From contig CAVWLJ010000011.1 in the NCBI GenBank assembly GCA_963755755.1, forward strand, positions 186,001-250,000: a stretch of 64,000 nucleotides of DNA. The letters are read 5' to 3'. A model generated the notes under the pieces. The model was given only the letters and a program-made list of their open reading frames with translations. It searched no databases and was not told where the DNA came from. Source of the DNA: DATKNA01 sp963755755 (GTDB lineage Bacteria > Actinomycetota > Actinomycetes > Actinomycetales > Kineosporiaceae). The position numbers were made by a program, and so were the translations under genes. Positions 9,613-17,871 of this stretch are shown here, piece by piece; within the stretch, counting starts at the first letter, position 1; each line of letters opens with the position of its first letter.

Positions 9613-11058
9613 TTACGGACGCGACCGTCCCGGGAGCGCCAGACCGGCCAGGGCGACCGCGACGGTGGTGCCGACGAGGTACAGCAGGCTCCCGCCGAAC
9701 GCCTCCGCGACACCGTGGCCCAGCAGTCCGAAGTAGACGATCCCGACGAGGGCGACGCCGAGGGCGTTGCCGAGCTGCTGGAGCGTCGACGACGTTCCGG
9801 AGACCGTGCCGGCGGACCGCGGCTCGACCGAACCCATCACGGCCCCGACGAGCGAGGCGAGCGCGACACCCATGCCGAGGCCGCTGACGGCCAGCCCGGG
9901 CACCAGCCAGCCGAGGGACCCGCTGACGCCGATGTGCGCGACCGCGAGCAGGACGGCGAGGTGTCCCAGGCCGAAGACCACGGCGGAGGCGGGAACGACG
10001 GTCCGTGCTCCCCACAGGGCCAGCCGGGGCGCGACGCTGGTGCCCGCCATGTAGCTCACCGCCAGGACGGTGAAGACCAGCCCGGCGCCCAGGGCGCTGA
10101 GGCCACGGCCCTGCTGCAGGTACAGCGCCAGCACGAGGAAGTACGACGCCATGCCCGTGAACAGCGCGAGTTGGCCGACCAGACCCGCCGCAACCGGACG
10201 ATGACGCAGTGCCGCGCCGTCGAGCAGGGGACGCCGGCCGCGCTGCCGCAGCGCCCTCCCGCGTCGAAGGGTCAGCGCGCCGAGCACCACCGCGCCCGCC
10301 AGGCTGCACCAGGTCCAGGCCGGCCAGCCCTGCTCGCGGCCCTCGGTCAGAGGCAGCAGAACCGCGGTGAGTGCGGCCACGGCGAGCACCGCCTCCGGGA
10401 CGTCGACCGGTGGGGCGTCGACCCTGGTGTCGGGGAGCAGCCGCGGGGCGAGCGCGAGCGCCGCGAGCCCCACCGGGACGTTGACCAGGAAGATCGTCCG
10501 CCAGCCGAGGCCGAAGAGGTCCGCCGAGATGAGCAGACCGCCGATCAACTGGCCGGACGCGGCCGCTACGCCCATCACCGTCGCGTAGGTGCCGAGCGCC
10601 CGGACCCGGGCGGCGCCGGCGTAGACGTCGCCGATGAGCGCGAGGACGGTGGGGCCGATCGCTGCCGCGGCCGCGCCCTGCAGCAGCCGGGCGAGCAGCA
10701 GCGTCGGCGTCCCGGGCGCCAAACCGCAGGCCGCCGAGGCCAGGACGAAGAGCGCGACCCCGATGCTGAACACCCGCCGCCGGCCGTACCGGTCCCCCCA
10801 TCGGCTGGCGGGAAGCAGGAGGGCTCCGAAGGCGAGACCGTACCCGGCGACCAGCCATTCGAGCGCGGTCGCGTCGACGTTCAGGTCCTGCTGGATCGAC
10901 GGGAGGGCCACGTTGACGATGAAGAAGTCGAGGACGATGAGGAACGTGCCGGTCAGCAGCACCGCCAGCGGGGCCACGCCGGGTTCCTTGCCGGTTCGGT
11001 GAGGCGTACGGGCGACGGGGACGCCGGCGCCGCCCAGGGCTCGGTCGAGTGTGCTCAT
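9613..11058 (-). CDS. MFS drug efflux transporter (DHA2, 14 TM type)
   Basis: A 481-residue membrane protein with about 14 hydrophobic segments. It has the antiporter motif A variant SRWGDRYGRRRVF after TM2 and the early VLDFFIVNVALPSIQQDL stretch typical of the EmrB/QacA group, which exports drugs by proton antiport across the inner membrane. It is divergent from a MerR regulator and has its own MerR-type promoter, so efflux is probably induced by a ligand of that regulator. A terminator hairpin follows the gene. Confidence 0.9.
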   Translation of the reverse strand: MSTLDRALGGAGVPVARTPHRTGKEPGVAPLAVLLTGTFLIVLDFFIVNVALPSIQQDLNVDATALEWLVAGYGLAFGALLLPASRWGDRYGRRRVFSIGVALFVLASAACGLAPGTPTLLLARLLQGAAAAAIGPTVLALIGDVYAGAARVRALGTYATVMGVAAASGQLIGGLLISADLFGLGWRTIFLVNVPVGLAALALAPRLLPDTRVDAPPVDVPEAVLAVAALTAVLLPLTEGREQGWPAWTWCSLAGAVVLGALTLRRGRALRQRGRRPLLDGAALRHRPVAAGLVGQLALFTGMASYFLVLALYLQQGRGLSALGAGLVFTVLAVSYMAGTSVAPRLALWGARTVVPASAVVFGLGHLAVLLAVAHIGVSGSLGWLVPGLAVSGLGMGVALASLVGAVMGSVEPRSAGTVSGTSSTLQQLGNALGVALVGIVYFGLLGHGVAEAFGGSLLYLVGTTVAVALAGLALPGRSRP

Positions 11059-11064
11059 GCCCCG

Positions 11065-11095
11065 GTTCTGCGGCCTCCCCTTACCGGAGGGTCAA
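11065..11095 (-). promoter_or_regulatory. MerR-type promoter of the MFS gene with operator dyad
   Basis: On the minus strand TTGACC (-35, 11090-11095) and CAGAAC (-10, 11065-11070) are separated by 19 bp, the over-long spacing activated by MerR proteins. The spacer holds the dyad CCTCC-N7-GGAGG (11074-11090). The start codon follows within about 10 bases, so the leader is very short. Confidence 0.7.
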
Positions 11096-11098
11096 GCG

Positions 11099-11130
11099 TT
11101 GGACCCTCCCCCTGCAGGAGGCGGCAGAGT
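11099..11130 (+). promoter_or_regulatory. MerR-type promoter of the regulator gene with the same operator
   Basis: On the plus strand TGGACC (11100-11105) and CAGAGT (11125-11130) are 19 bp apart and flank CCTCC-N7-GGAGG (11105-11121). The layout ACCCTCC-N7-GGAGGC-N-GCAGA is identical to that of the divergent MFS promoter, supporting autoregulation by the same MerR protein. Confidence 0.65.
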
Positions 11131-11137
11131 GGAGCCC

Positions 11138-11977
11138 ATGAGTGATCTGCTCACCATCGGCGACTTCTCGCGGATGACCTTCCTGACGGTGAAGGCGCTG
11201 CGCCACTACCACGAAGTGGGGCTCCTGGAGCCGGCCCGGATCGACGAGCACAGCGGCTACCGGTACTACCGGCCCGAGCAGCTCGCGACGGCCCGCCTGA
11301 TCCGACGGCTGCGCGACCTCGACCTCCCGGTCGAGGACGTCCGGACCGCGCTGTCCGCCCGGGACGAGCAGACCCGGAACGCGGTCATCGTCGCCCACCT
11401 GGAGCGGATGAGGCGCCAGTTGCTCCAGACCCAGGAGACGGTGGACTCGTTGCACCGCATGCTCTCCGGCGGGGAGCAGGACGTTCCGGTGGTGCACCGG
11501 ACCGAGCCCGGCGGGTGGGCGGTCGCGGTGCGTGGGGTCATCGGGGGCGAGGAGGCGGTCGCCTGGTGGCTGGACGCCTTCCAGGAGCTGCACCGGTTCG
11601 TTCGGACGTCGGGCGCGGTCCGCGCGGGGACCGACGGAGCGGCCTTCCCGACCGAGTTCTTCACCGAGGGGAGCGGGGAGGTGCTGGCCTTCGTCCCGGT
11701 CACCCGGCCACCCGCCGCGGCGGGCCGGGTCGAGGTCGTCGAACGGCCCGCCGGGCGCTACGCGGTCGCCACGCACGACGGGCCGATGATCGATCTCGAC
11801 GGCGCCTACAGCGCGCTCGGCCGGTTCGTCACCGAGCAGGCCCTCGCCGCCGACGGCCCGATCGTCGAGCGCTACCTGCCGCTCGGCCCGGAGCACGACC
11901 TGCTCCACCACCGGACGGAGGTGTGCTGGCCGGTGACGAGTGCGGACGTCGATCGCCCCGGCCGGACGCCACTCTGA
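11138..11977 (+). CDS. MerR-family regulator with GyrI-like effector domain
   Basis: A 279-residue protein. Residues about 3-70 form the MerR winged helix (LLTIGDFSRMTFLTVKALRH, then YHEVGLLEPARID and SGYRYYRPEQL). A coiled dimer helix follows (AHLERMRRQLLQTQETVDSL), then a C-terminal effector-binding domain of the BltR/GyrI type (AGRYAVATHDGPMIDLDGAYSALGRF). ATG at 11138 is chosen because upstream frames would cross the promoter. It probably senses a lipophilic drug and activates the divergent MFS pump and itself. Confidence 0.9.
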   Translation: MSDLLTIGDFSRMTFLTVKALRHYHEVGLLEPARIDEHSGYRYYRPEQLATARLIRRLRDLDLPVEDVRTALSARDEQTRNAVIVAHLERMRRQLLQTQETVDSLHRMLSGGEQDVPVVHRTEPGGWAVAVRGVIGGEEAVAWWLDAFQELHRFVRTSGAVRAGTDGAAFPTEFFTEGSGEVLAFVPVTRPPAAAGRVEVVERPAGRYAVATHDGPMIDLDGAYSALGRFVTEQALAADGPIVERYLPLGPEHDLLHHRTEVCWPVTSADVDRPGRTPL

Positions 11978-12048
11978 GTACGGAGCGGAGCCGCCGCCGG
12001 GGAACGCCAGGCGAAGCCGCTCCGAACCGTGACGATTTCGTGCCTCAC

Positions 12049-12067
12049 CGCGTCTATTGAAGACGCG
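12049..12067. terminator. Short hairpin between MerR and STAS genes
   Basis: CGCGTCT and AGACGCG pair perfectly around a 5-nt ATTGA loop. It lies 72 bp past the MerR stop and 63 bp before the STAS start. It could be a weak terminator or a protein-binding site; no U-tract follows. Confidence 0.4.
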
Positions 12068-12129
12068 CCAGCGGTGGCACCATCAGCGGGCGACGCCCCG
12101 CCCCGCCGCTCGAGGAAGGTGAGCTCCTC

Positions 12130-12477
12130 ATGCCGGACGCCGAGTACGTCGTACGGCCCGAAGGCGAGCTCGACATCGAGCTCGTGCCCGCGCTCCGCGA
12201 TCAGTGGCTGAGCGCCATCGACGAGCAGGAGCCCGCCGTCTTCGTCGTGGATCTCCGGGACGTGACCTTCCTCGACAGCACCGCCCTCGGCGCCATCGTC
12301 GCCGTCCGCAAGCGGCAGCGCGACCACGGCGGCGACGTGACCGTGATCAACGCCAGCCCGCGGCTGGTGAAGGTGTTCCGGTTGACCGGGCTCGACGGTC
12401 TCCTGCACGTGCACGGCACGGGCGAGCACGTCGGCGAGATGGAGCTGCCGAACGGGCGGACGAACGGCAAGGAGTGA
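12130..12477 (+). CDS. STAS-domain anti-sigma factor antagonist
   Basis: A 115-residue single-domain protein with the STAS core FVVDLRDVTFLDSTALGAIV. Ser50 in DSTAL is the expected phosphorylation site; partner-switching kinases (anti-sigma factors) phosphorylate this serine and release or capture a sigma factor. The end TNGKE is free. No kinase or sigma gene is adjacent, so its partner is elsewhere. It has a good ribosome site (GAGGAAGGTGAG). Confidence 0.88.
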   Translation: MPDAEYVVRPEGELDIELVPALRDQWLSAIDEQEPAVFVVDLRDVTFLDSTALGAIVAVRKRQRDHGGDVTVINASPRLVKVFRLTGLDGLLHVHGTGEHVGEMELPNGRTNGKE

Positions 12478-12487
12478 CGCGACGGGC

Positions 12488-13255
12488 TCAGCCCGGGGCG
12501 CCGGTCCTCCTCGTCGCTCCCCGCCTCATCGCCGCTCTCGCGGCCGCCATAGCCGCCCTGAGGAACGCCGACGCGTCGTCGAACGACTGCCGATCCGAAC
12601 GCTCGTGGTACTCGACACCCGGCGTCGCTCCCGGTTGCGGCGTGCCGGTGCGTGAACCCGTGCATCGCCCCGCCGTAGATCGTCAGCTTCCAGTCCGCCC
12701 CGGCGTCCTCCATCTCGCCGACGAACGCCGTCACGTCCTGGAGCGGCACGTGCGGGTCGGAGGCTCCGTGACAGGCGAGGACGGCGGCGCGCAGCTCGCC
12801 GGGGCGAGCCGGGCTGACGGTCGCGAGGCTGCCGTGGATGCTCACGACGGCTGCCAGCGGTGCTCCGGCCCGGGCCAGGTTCAGTGCGACCATGCCGCCG
12901 AAGCAGTAGCCGACCACCGCCGGCAGCCCGTCCGTCCAGGCATCGAGGACGCCGAGGGCGGCCTCGGCGCGGCCCCGGAGTTCGACGGGGTCGTCGCGGA
13001 GCCGCGTGGCGAGCGGACACGACGCGCTCCCGATCCCCGGCCACGCCCCTGCCGTACATGTCACCGGCGAGAACCGCGTACCCGAGGGCGGCCCACCGGC
13101 GCGCCTGCTCGTGCGCGTGAGCGTCGAGCCCGGCGCCGCCGTGGACCAGCAGGATTCCCGGTTTCCGTTGCGCATCGCCGTCGTCGCGATAGAGCGTTCC
13201 GTCGAACGTGGTTCCGGCGTGGACGTAGGTGAAGCGGAAGGGAGGACAGTGGCAT
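12488..13255 (-). CDS. Dienelactone hydrolase family protein, three frame breaks
   Basis: An alpha/beta hydrolase. Fragments in three frames read, in order, FRFTYVHAGTTFDGTLYRDD, GILLVHGGAGLDAHAHEQAR, DMYGRGVAGD, then VVGYCFGGMVALNLARAGAP (nucleophile in the GYCFGG elbow) and HGASDPHVPL with MHGFTHRH (catalytic Asp and His). The tail reads VEYHERSDRQSFDDASAFLR before TGA at 12488-12490. Removing one base at each of about 13240, 13015 and 12640 restores one frame. The ATG at 13255 has GCAGGAG upstream. The family usually acts on dienelactones or related esters; the substrate is unknown. Confidence 0.75.
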
Positions 13256-13296
13256 GGCAGCTCCTGCACATCGCGGGAATGTGGCGACGGAGAAGC

Positions 13297-13340
13297 TAGC
13301 AATAGCTGCTAAAGCTACCACAAAATGTCGAATTCTTCAA
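13297..13340 (-). promoter_or_regulatory. Sigma-A-like promoter and operator of the dienelactone hydrolase gene
   Basis: In a conspicuously AT-rich patch the minus strand reads TTGAAG (13335-13340), 17 bp spacer, TAGCTT (13312-13317). The palindrome TAGCA-N5-TGCTA (13297-13311) covers the expected start point. This looks like a repressible housekeeping-type promoter. The repressor is not identifiable here. Confidence 0.65.
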
Positions 13341-13452
13341 TATAACGGATGCAACGATCCGGCCAATCTTCGCGGCTGCGAAATGCCATTTCAGGCACCA
13401 TCACGGATGTCACGGGGGCCCGGAGCTGCGGCTCGATCCGGTCCGTTCCATC

Positions 13453-13755
13453 ATGACCGATGTGACGGACGACGAGCCCGTGCAGGTGACCGCCCTCGCC
13501 ATCAACGTGACCGTTCCCGAGGCGCTCCGCTGGACGGACAGCCGACGAGGTCAGACCTTCCTGCTCACCACGCTCAACGTCCGGTTGTTGCCGGACGGCG
13601 AACTGGCGGTCAAGGCGTACGGCCGGCCGACCGAGGGCGGGCGCGGCACCTACGTCTCCTTCGCCGTCCCGGACGACCCGGCACTGACCGCGCTGGTCGA
13701 AGCCGCCGCGACTCGCGCTGCAAGCCTCTGGGCGGTCCACGGCGGCCGTCGCTGA
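13453..13755 (+). CDS. Hypothetical protein, 100 residues
   Basis: The frame starts MTDVTDDEPVQVTALAINVT and ends SLWAVHGGRR. It is beta-rich in appearance, with alternating hydrophobic stretches (TFLLTTLNVRLLPDG, GTYVSFAVPDD), then a short alanine-rich helix. No signal peptide or membrane segment is present. I do not recognise the family. The strong hairpin just after the stop supports it as a real transcription unit. Confidence 0.55.
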   Translation: MTDVTDDEPVQVTALAINVTVPEALRWTDSRRGQTFLLTTLNVRLLPDGELAVKAYGRPTEGGRGTYVSFAVPDDPALTALVEAAATRAASLWAVHGGRR

Positions 13756-13786
13756 TCGATCCCGGCAGGAGTGACCGAGCAACGCG

Positions 13787-13819
13787 CGGGCCCGGTTCCC
13801 CGCTCGGGAACCGGGCCCG
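13787..13819. terminator. Bidirectional hairpin terminator
   Basis: CGGGCCCGGTTCCC (13787-13800) and its exact complement (13806-13819) form a 14-bp stem with a 5-nt loop between two convergent genes, the 100-residue hypothetical and the GT39 glycosyltransferase. Confidence 0.8.
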
Positions 13820-13827
13820 CCCCGACC

Positions 13828-15838
13828 TCAGGAGCCGGACGTCGACGTGAGGTCGTAGACGGTCACGCCGCCCACCGTGGTCGCGGTGTAGTGGCTCTCG
13901 ACCCAGCTCGTGATCTCGCCCGCGGCGCCGCCGTCCTGCCCGCCGCTTGGTCCCCCGCCCTGGCCACCGGCGACGAAGTAGTGGATCAGTCCCTGCTGCA
14001 CCCACGCCTGGAACTCGGCGAGCGTGGGAGCGTCGTCGGAGCCGGTGAAACCTCCGATCGCCAGAACGGCCTTGCCGCTGGCGAGCTGCAGAGGTGCGGA
14101 CGACTGGGAGCCGACGGTCGCCGCCGCCCAGCGGGTTGTGGTCGAGGCGAGCAGCGCCACCAGCGCACTGTCGGACGACGTCTCGCTCCCGCCTCCCGGC
14201 GTCCGCGCCACTCCCGTGCTGGAAGTGTCGGCACCCGACGTGCTCGTCCCCGAGGACGCCGGCGGGCCGCCGAAGGAGCTGCCCGAGGGGGCCGTTCTCC
14301 CGCCCGGGAACCGAAGCCGCCGCCGGCCTCCGCCGGGCCGGACGCCGGCGTGCTGCCGGTGTGCGCCTGGCTCGCGGTGCTCACCGCGTAGGCGGCCGAC
14401 CCTCCCGCGCCGGTCAGGACGCCGACGAGCAGAGCGGCTGCCACGAGCCGCCACCACCGACCGGCGACGACCAGGCCGATCGCGGCGAGCGTGCCGCCGA
14501 CGACCAGCACCGGGGCCAGCCAGGGCAGGAACGCCGGCGTCAGGCCGAGCAGGTGCGCGCCCAGAGAACGGTGACCTCCACCAGCACGGCGGCGACGACG
14601 CGGGCCGCCGTCGTCCGGCGCTCCGCCCACAGCAGACCGCCGGTGACGGCGACGATCGCGGCGATCGCGGGCGCCAGGGCCACCGTGTAGTACGGGTGGA
14701 TCGTGCCCTCCATGAGGCTGAACACGACGCCGGTGACGAGCAGCCACGTACCGAAGAGCACCAGCGCGGCGCGGGACGGATCGGTGCGCGGGCGACCCCG
14801 GGTCAGCCAGAGCCCGGCCACGAGCGCGAGCAGCGCTGTCGGCAGCAGCCAGGAGATCTCGGTCGCCATGCCGGAGGACGAGCTGAACAGCCGCGCCAGG
14901 CCCGGGGAGCCGGCGAACGAGGCCCCGCCGCCTCCGCCCCCGTTCCCGGAGCCGCCGTTCCCGGAGCCCCCGAACAGCCGGCCGAGCCCGTTGTAGCCGA
15001 ACGCGAGCTCGAGCACGCTGTTCGTGGTGGAACCGCCGATGGACGGCCGGTCCGACGCCGGCCAGAGCTCCACGATCGCGATCCACCAGCCCGCGCCGGC
15101 GACCATCGCGACCCCTGCTCCGAGCACGTCCCGGACGCGCCGGCCCAAGCCCGCCGGCGCCGCCCAGAGGTAGGCGATCGCCAGTGCCGGGACGACGAGC
15201 AGCGCCTGCCCCATCTTCGTGATGAAGCCGAGGCCGACGAGGGTGCCCGCGAGCGCGAGCCACCACCGGCCGCGCGCCGACCCCAGCGCCCGGACCGTGG
15301 CGTACGCGGACGCCGTGAGCAGCAGCGTCAGCATCGCGTCGGGGTTGTCGAACCGGAACATCAGGACGGCGACCGGGGTGACGGCGAGCAACGCCCCCGC
15401 GACCAGGCCCGCCACATGGCCGGCGACCCGGCGGACGGTCGCCGCGAGCAGCGCGACCGCGGCGACGCCCTCGAGCGCCTGCGGCACGAGCAGGCTCCAG
15501 CCGTTCAGGCCGAAGATCCGCGCCGAGATCTCCATCGGCCAGAGGAAGAACGCCGGCTTGTCGACGGTGATGGCGTTGCCGGCGTCCAGCGAGCCGAAGA
15601 ACATCGCCTTCCAGCTCTGCGTGCCGGCCTGCACGGCAGCGGCGTAGAACTCGTTGGCGTAGCCGGAGGCGCCCAGCCGCCAGAGGTACAGCAGTGCGGT
15701 GCCCGCGAGGAGGGCGGCGAGGCCGGGGCGCGCCCACCGGGGCTGCGACCGCGCGGTCGGGGCGCTCCGCCCGGGCCTGCTGTCGGGCGGTGGCGCCGGT
15801 GGCACCCTCGGGGGCGGTGCGGATGTCGTGAGCGTCAT
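13828..15838 (-). CDS. GT39/ArnT-like membrane glycosyltransferase, two frame breaks
   Basis: Polytopic protein of about 670 residues that would transfer a sugar from a lipid-linked donor on the outer face of the membrane. The start at 15838 has AAGGAGTCCGCC upstream. Key stretches are SGYANEFYAAAVQAGTQSWK, GSLDAGNAITVDKPAFFLWP and FRFDNPDAMLTLLL, typical of the actinobacterial YkcB-like branch. A glycine-rich loop (GNGGSGNGGGGGG) interrupts the middle. After frame breaks near 14556 and 14310 the soluble tail continues to GGFTGSDDAPTLAEFQAWV and IHYFVAGGQGGG, the conserved C-terminal domain. Both breaks need one added base or two removed. The substrate is unknown. Confidence 0.8.
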
Positions 15839-15926
15839 GGCGGACTCCTTTCCGCCGTCGACGCTCCCGGTGCCACCGAAGCAGACCCTGAGGCTCGCCT
15901 GTTCGCGCCCTGTGACCCCAGCGCCG

Positions 15927-16163
15927 TCAGCGCCGCCGGCGGCGCCGGCGCTTGAGCGCGACCCGGTACCGGGGCCGGCCCACGCGGTGCAACGCCCGCC
16001 GCGCACCCGGCTCCTCGTCGTCACCTGCGTCAGCGTCAGCGTCGTCGTTGCGGTCGGCGTCGGGCTCGCCGGCACCCTCGGCGTCCGGGCTCGTCCGGCC
16101 CGTCCGGCCGTCCGGCTCGTCCGGCCCGTCCGGCTCGTCCGGCTCGTCGTCGCCGTGGCTCAT
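15927..16163 (-). CDS. Possible small acidic-basic protein upstream of the glycosyltransferase
   Basis: A 78-residue frame begins MSHGDDEPDEPDGPDEPDG. It is extremely acidic for about 50 residues and ends in a run of arginines. A GAGG lies at ribosome-site distance. It is on the same strand as, and 88 bp upstream of, the GT39 gene. The repetitive sequence could also be non-coding GC-rich DNA, so the call is tentative and no family is recognised. The remaining bases between the two neighbouring genes hold nothing else clear. Confidence 0.35.
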   Translation of the reverse strand: MSHGDDEPDEPDGPDEPDGRTGRTSPDAEGAGEPDADRNDDADADAGDDEEPGARRALHRVGRPRYRVALKRRRRRRR

Positions 16164-16224
16164 CGGACCATCCTCGCCCCAGGCGCGGCCCCGGAACAGC
16201 ACCGGAGCCCGCGATACTCGTGCC

Positions 16225-16716
16225 GTGGACGAGCGGGAGACTGCCGTGATCCGGCGTGCCACCGCCGCGGACGCCGACGGCCTGGTACGGCTGCGGGCGG
16301 TGATGTTCGAGGGCATCGGGATGCCGCCGGGCCCCGCGGACGCACGATGGCGCAGCTGCGCCGCGACCTGGTTCCGCGACGCCGCCGGCTCTCCCGGATT
16401 CGCCGCCTTCGTCGCCGACCACCCGGCGGAGGGTCTGGTGAGCGTCGCCACCGGCGTCGTCGAGAGCTGGACGCCCGGACCCCGCACTCCCTCCGGCGTC
16501 GTCGGACGCGTCTTCAACGTCGCGACCCTGCCGCCGCACCGGCGACGCGGGCACGCGGGAGGCTGCCTGGCCGCGCTGCTCGCCTGGTTCGACGGGGATA
16601 CGCAGGCCGAGCGCCTGGAGCTGCACGCGAGCGGCGACGGCATCGAGCTGTACCGCGCCTTCGGCTTCGAGGTGCACGAGCACCCGACGATGCGCCGGGC
16701 ACGGCCGCAGGGCTGA
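16225..16716 (+). CDS. GNAT family N-acetyltransferase
   Basis: A 163-residue protein opening VIRRATAADADGLVRLRAVM. The acetyl-CoA binding segment is GRVFNVATLPPHRRRGHAGGC, with the RRRGHAG pyrophosphate loop, and ALLAWFDGDTQAERLELHAS and GIELYRAFGFEVHEHPTMR follow, as in GNAT proteins. GTG at 16225 is chosen; a GTG at 16246 is also possible. The acceptor substrate is unknown. The AraC gene begins 10 bp downstream, so both may be one transcript. Confidence 0.88.
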   Translation: MDERETAVIRRATAADADGLVRLRAVMFEGIGMPPGPADARWRSCAATWFRDAAGSPGFAAFVADHPAEGLVSVATGVVESWTPGPRTPSGVVGRVFNVATLPPHRRRGHAGGCLAALLAWFDGDTQAERLELHASGDGIELYRAFGFEVHEHPTMRRARPQG

Positions 16717-16726
16717 GGACCGGACG

Positions 16727-17464
16727 ATGGTCTACCGCGAGCGCGCCGCTGCCGTTCCCGGCGTCGTCCTGTGGCACCGCGAGGCCGCGGCCGGTGCGGT
16801 GACCCGCATCCTGCCCGACGCGTGCCTCGACCTGATCTGGGACGGCTCGTCGCTCGTCGTCGCCGGGCCGGATCTGCGGGCCCGGATGCACGAGACGCCC
16901 GGGCCGACGTCCTTCGTCGCGCTGCGGTTCTCGGCCGGGCTCGGGCCGGCGCTGCTCGGCGTCCCCGCGGTCGCGCTGCGGGACGCCAGCCCTCCGCTGG
17001 AGGACCTCTGGCCCGCGGCTCGTGCGCGCCGGCTGGCCGAGCGCGTCGAGGCTGACCCGGGGCACGCGCTGGAAGCGTGGTTACGCGCAAGGGTGGCCGA
17101 GACCGGCGTCGACCCGCTGGGCGCCCGCCTCCTCGCCCTCGCGTCCGCCGGCGCCTGCGTGGGCGACATGGCGGACGCCGTCGGCCTCGGCGTCCGCCGG
17201 CTGCATCGCCGGAGCCTGGCGCTGTTCGGGTACGGGCCGCAACACCTCGTGCGCGTCCGCCGGCTCGACCGCGCGCTCGGTCTGGCGCGGCGTGGCGTGC
17301 CGCTGGCGCAGGTCGCCGCCGACTGCGGCTACGCCGACCAGGCGCACCTCGCCCGCGACGTCCGCGACCTTGCCGGCGTGCCCGTCTCCGAACTGCTCGG
17401 TCAGCCCGGCAGCGGGGCGAAGAGGTCGACGGGTGTGCCGTCCGGGTCGCGGACCACGGCGTAG
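16727..17464 (+). CDS. AraC-family transcriptional regulator
   Basis: 245 residues. The N-terminal half (ILPDACLDLIWDGSSLVVAGPD) is the DUF6597-like sensing domain. The C-terminal half holds the AraC helix-turn-helix pair, VGDMADAVGLGVRRLHRRSL and LAQVAADCGYADQAHLARDV. It runs on through KRSTGVPSGSRTTA and overlaps the convergent VOC gene by 64 bp. Such RST-PSGS tails are, to my recollection, recurrent in this family, so the overlap appears genuine rather than a lost stop. Target genes are unknown; the VOC gene is a candidate. Confidence 0.85.
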   Translation: MVYRERAAAVPGVVLWHREAAAGAVTRILPDACLDLIWDGSSLVVAGPDLRARMHETPGPTSFVALRFSAGLGPALLGVPAVALRDASPPLEDLWPAARARRLAERVEADPGHALEAWLRARVAETGVDPLGARLLALASAGACVGDMADAVGLGVRRLHRRSLALFGYGPQHLVRVRRLDRALGLARRGVPLAQVAADCGYADQAHLARDVRDLAGVPVSELLGQPGSGAKRSTGVPSGSRTTA

Positions 17465-17793
17465 CGCATCCCCCAGAACGCGTCCCAGGGCGCGAGGTGC
17501 CCCTCGTAGCCGGCGTCCGTGAGGTCCGACCAGGCGGCGTCGACCTCCGCGGGGCTCCCGCACTCGAACGCCAGCGCCACCCGGTGCCCGCCGCTCGGCG
17601 GGGTCCACTCCGCGTCGAAGGAGCGGATGGTGTCGACGGTGTCGAAGGCGAGCCGGACGCCGCCGAGGTCGACCTCGACGTGCGGCGCGGCGTCGGCGTC
17701 GGCGGGCAGGTCGAGGCCGAGCCGCCGGTAGAAGGCGAGCGCGGCCGGCATGTCGGAGACGACGAGTTCGACGACGGCGGGTCGTGGCTTCAT
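17401..17793 (-). CDS. VOC family protein
   Basis: 130 residues, MKPRPAVVELVVSDMPAALAFYRRLG at the start and AVVRDPDGTPVDLFAPLPG at the end. This is a complete single VOC domain of the glyoxalase/bleomycin-resistance type. Its 3' end overlaps the end of the convergent AraC gene by 64 bp. The ligand is unknown. Confidence 0.88.
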   Translation of the reverse strand: MKPRPAVVELVVSDMPAALAFYRRLGLDLPADADAAPHVEVDLGGVRLAFDTVDTIRSFDAEWTPPSGGHRVALAFECGSPAEVDAAWSDLTDAGYEGHLAPWDAFWGMRYAVVRDPDGTPVDLFAPLPG

Positions 17794-17871
17794 GGTCGCC
17801 GACGCTAGCCGGGCGGCCAGGGCGTCGTCTTGGACGCATCGGACACCCCGCGCCGACGCGCTCGGCTCCGG

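Noticed and set aside
14925..14985. Tandem GGN repeats resembling a microsatellite
   Set aside because: They are in frame within the GT39 gene and encode a glycine/asparagine-rich loop, so they are treated as part of the protein.
16036..16683. Minus-strand frame covering the GNAT gene
   Set aside because: The plus strand encodes a clear GNAT acetyl-CoA-binding motif; the opposite frame lacks any domain.
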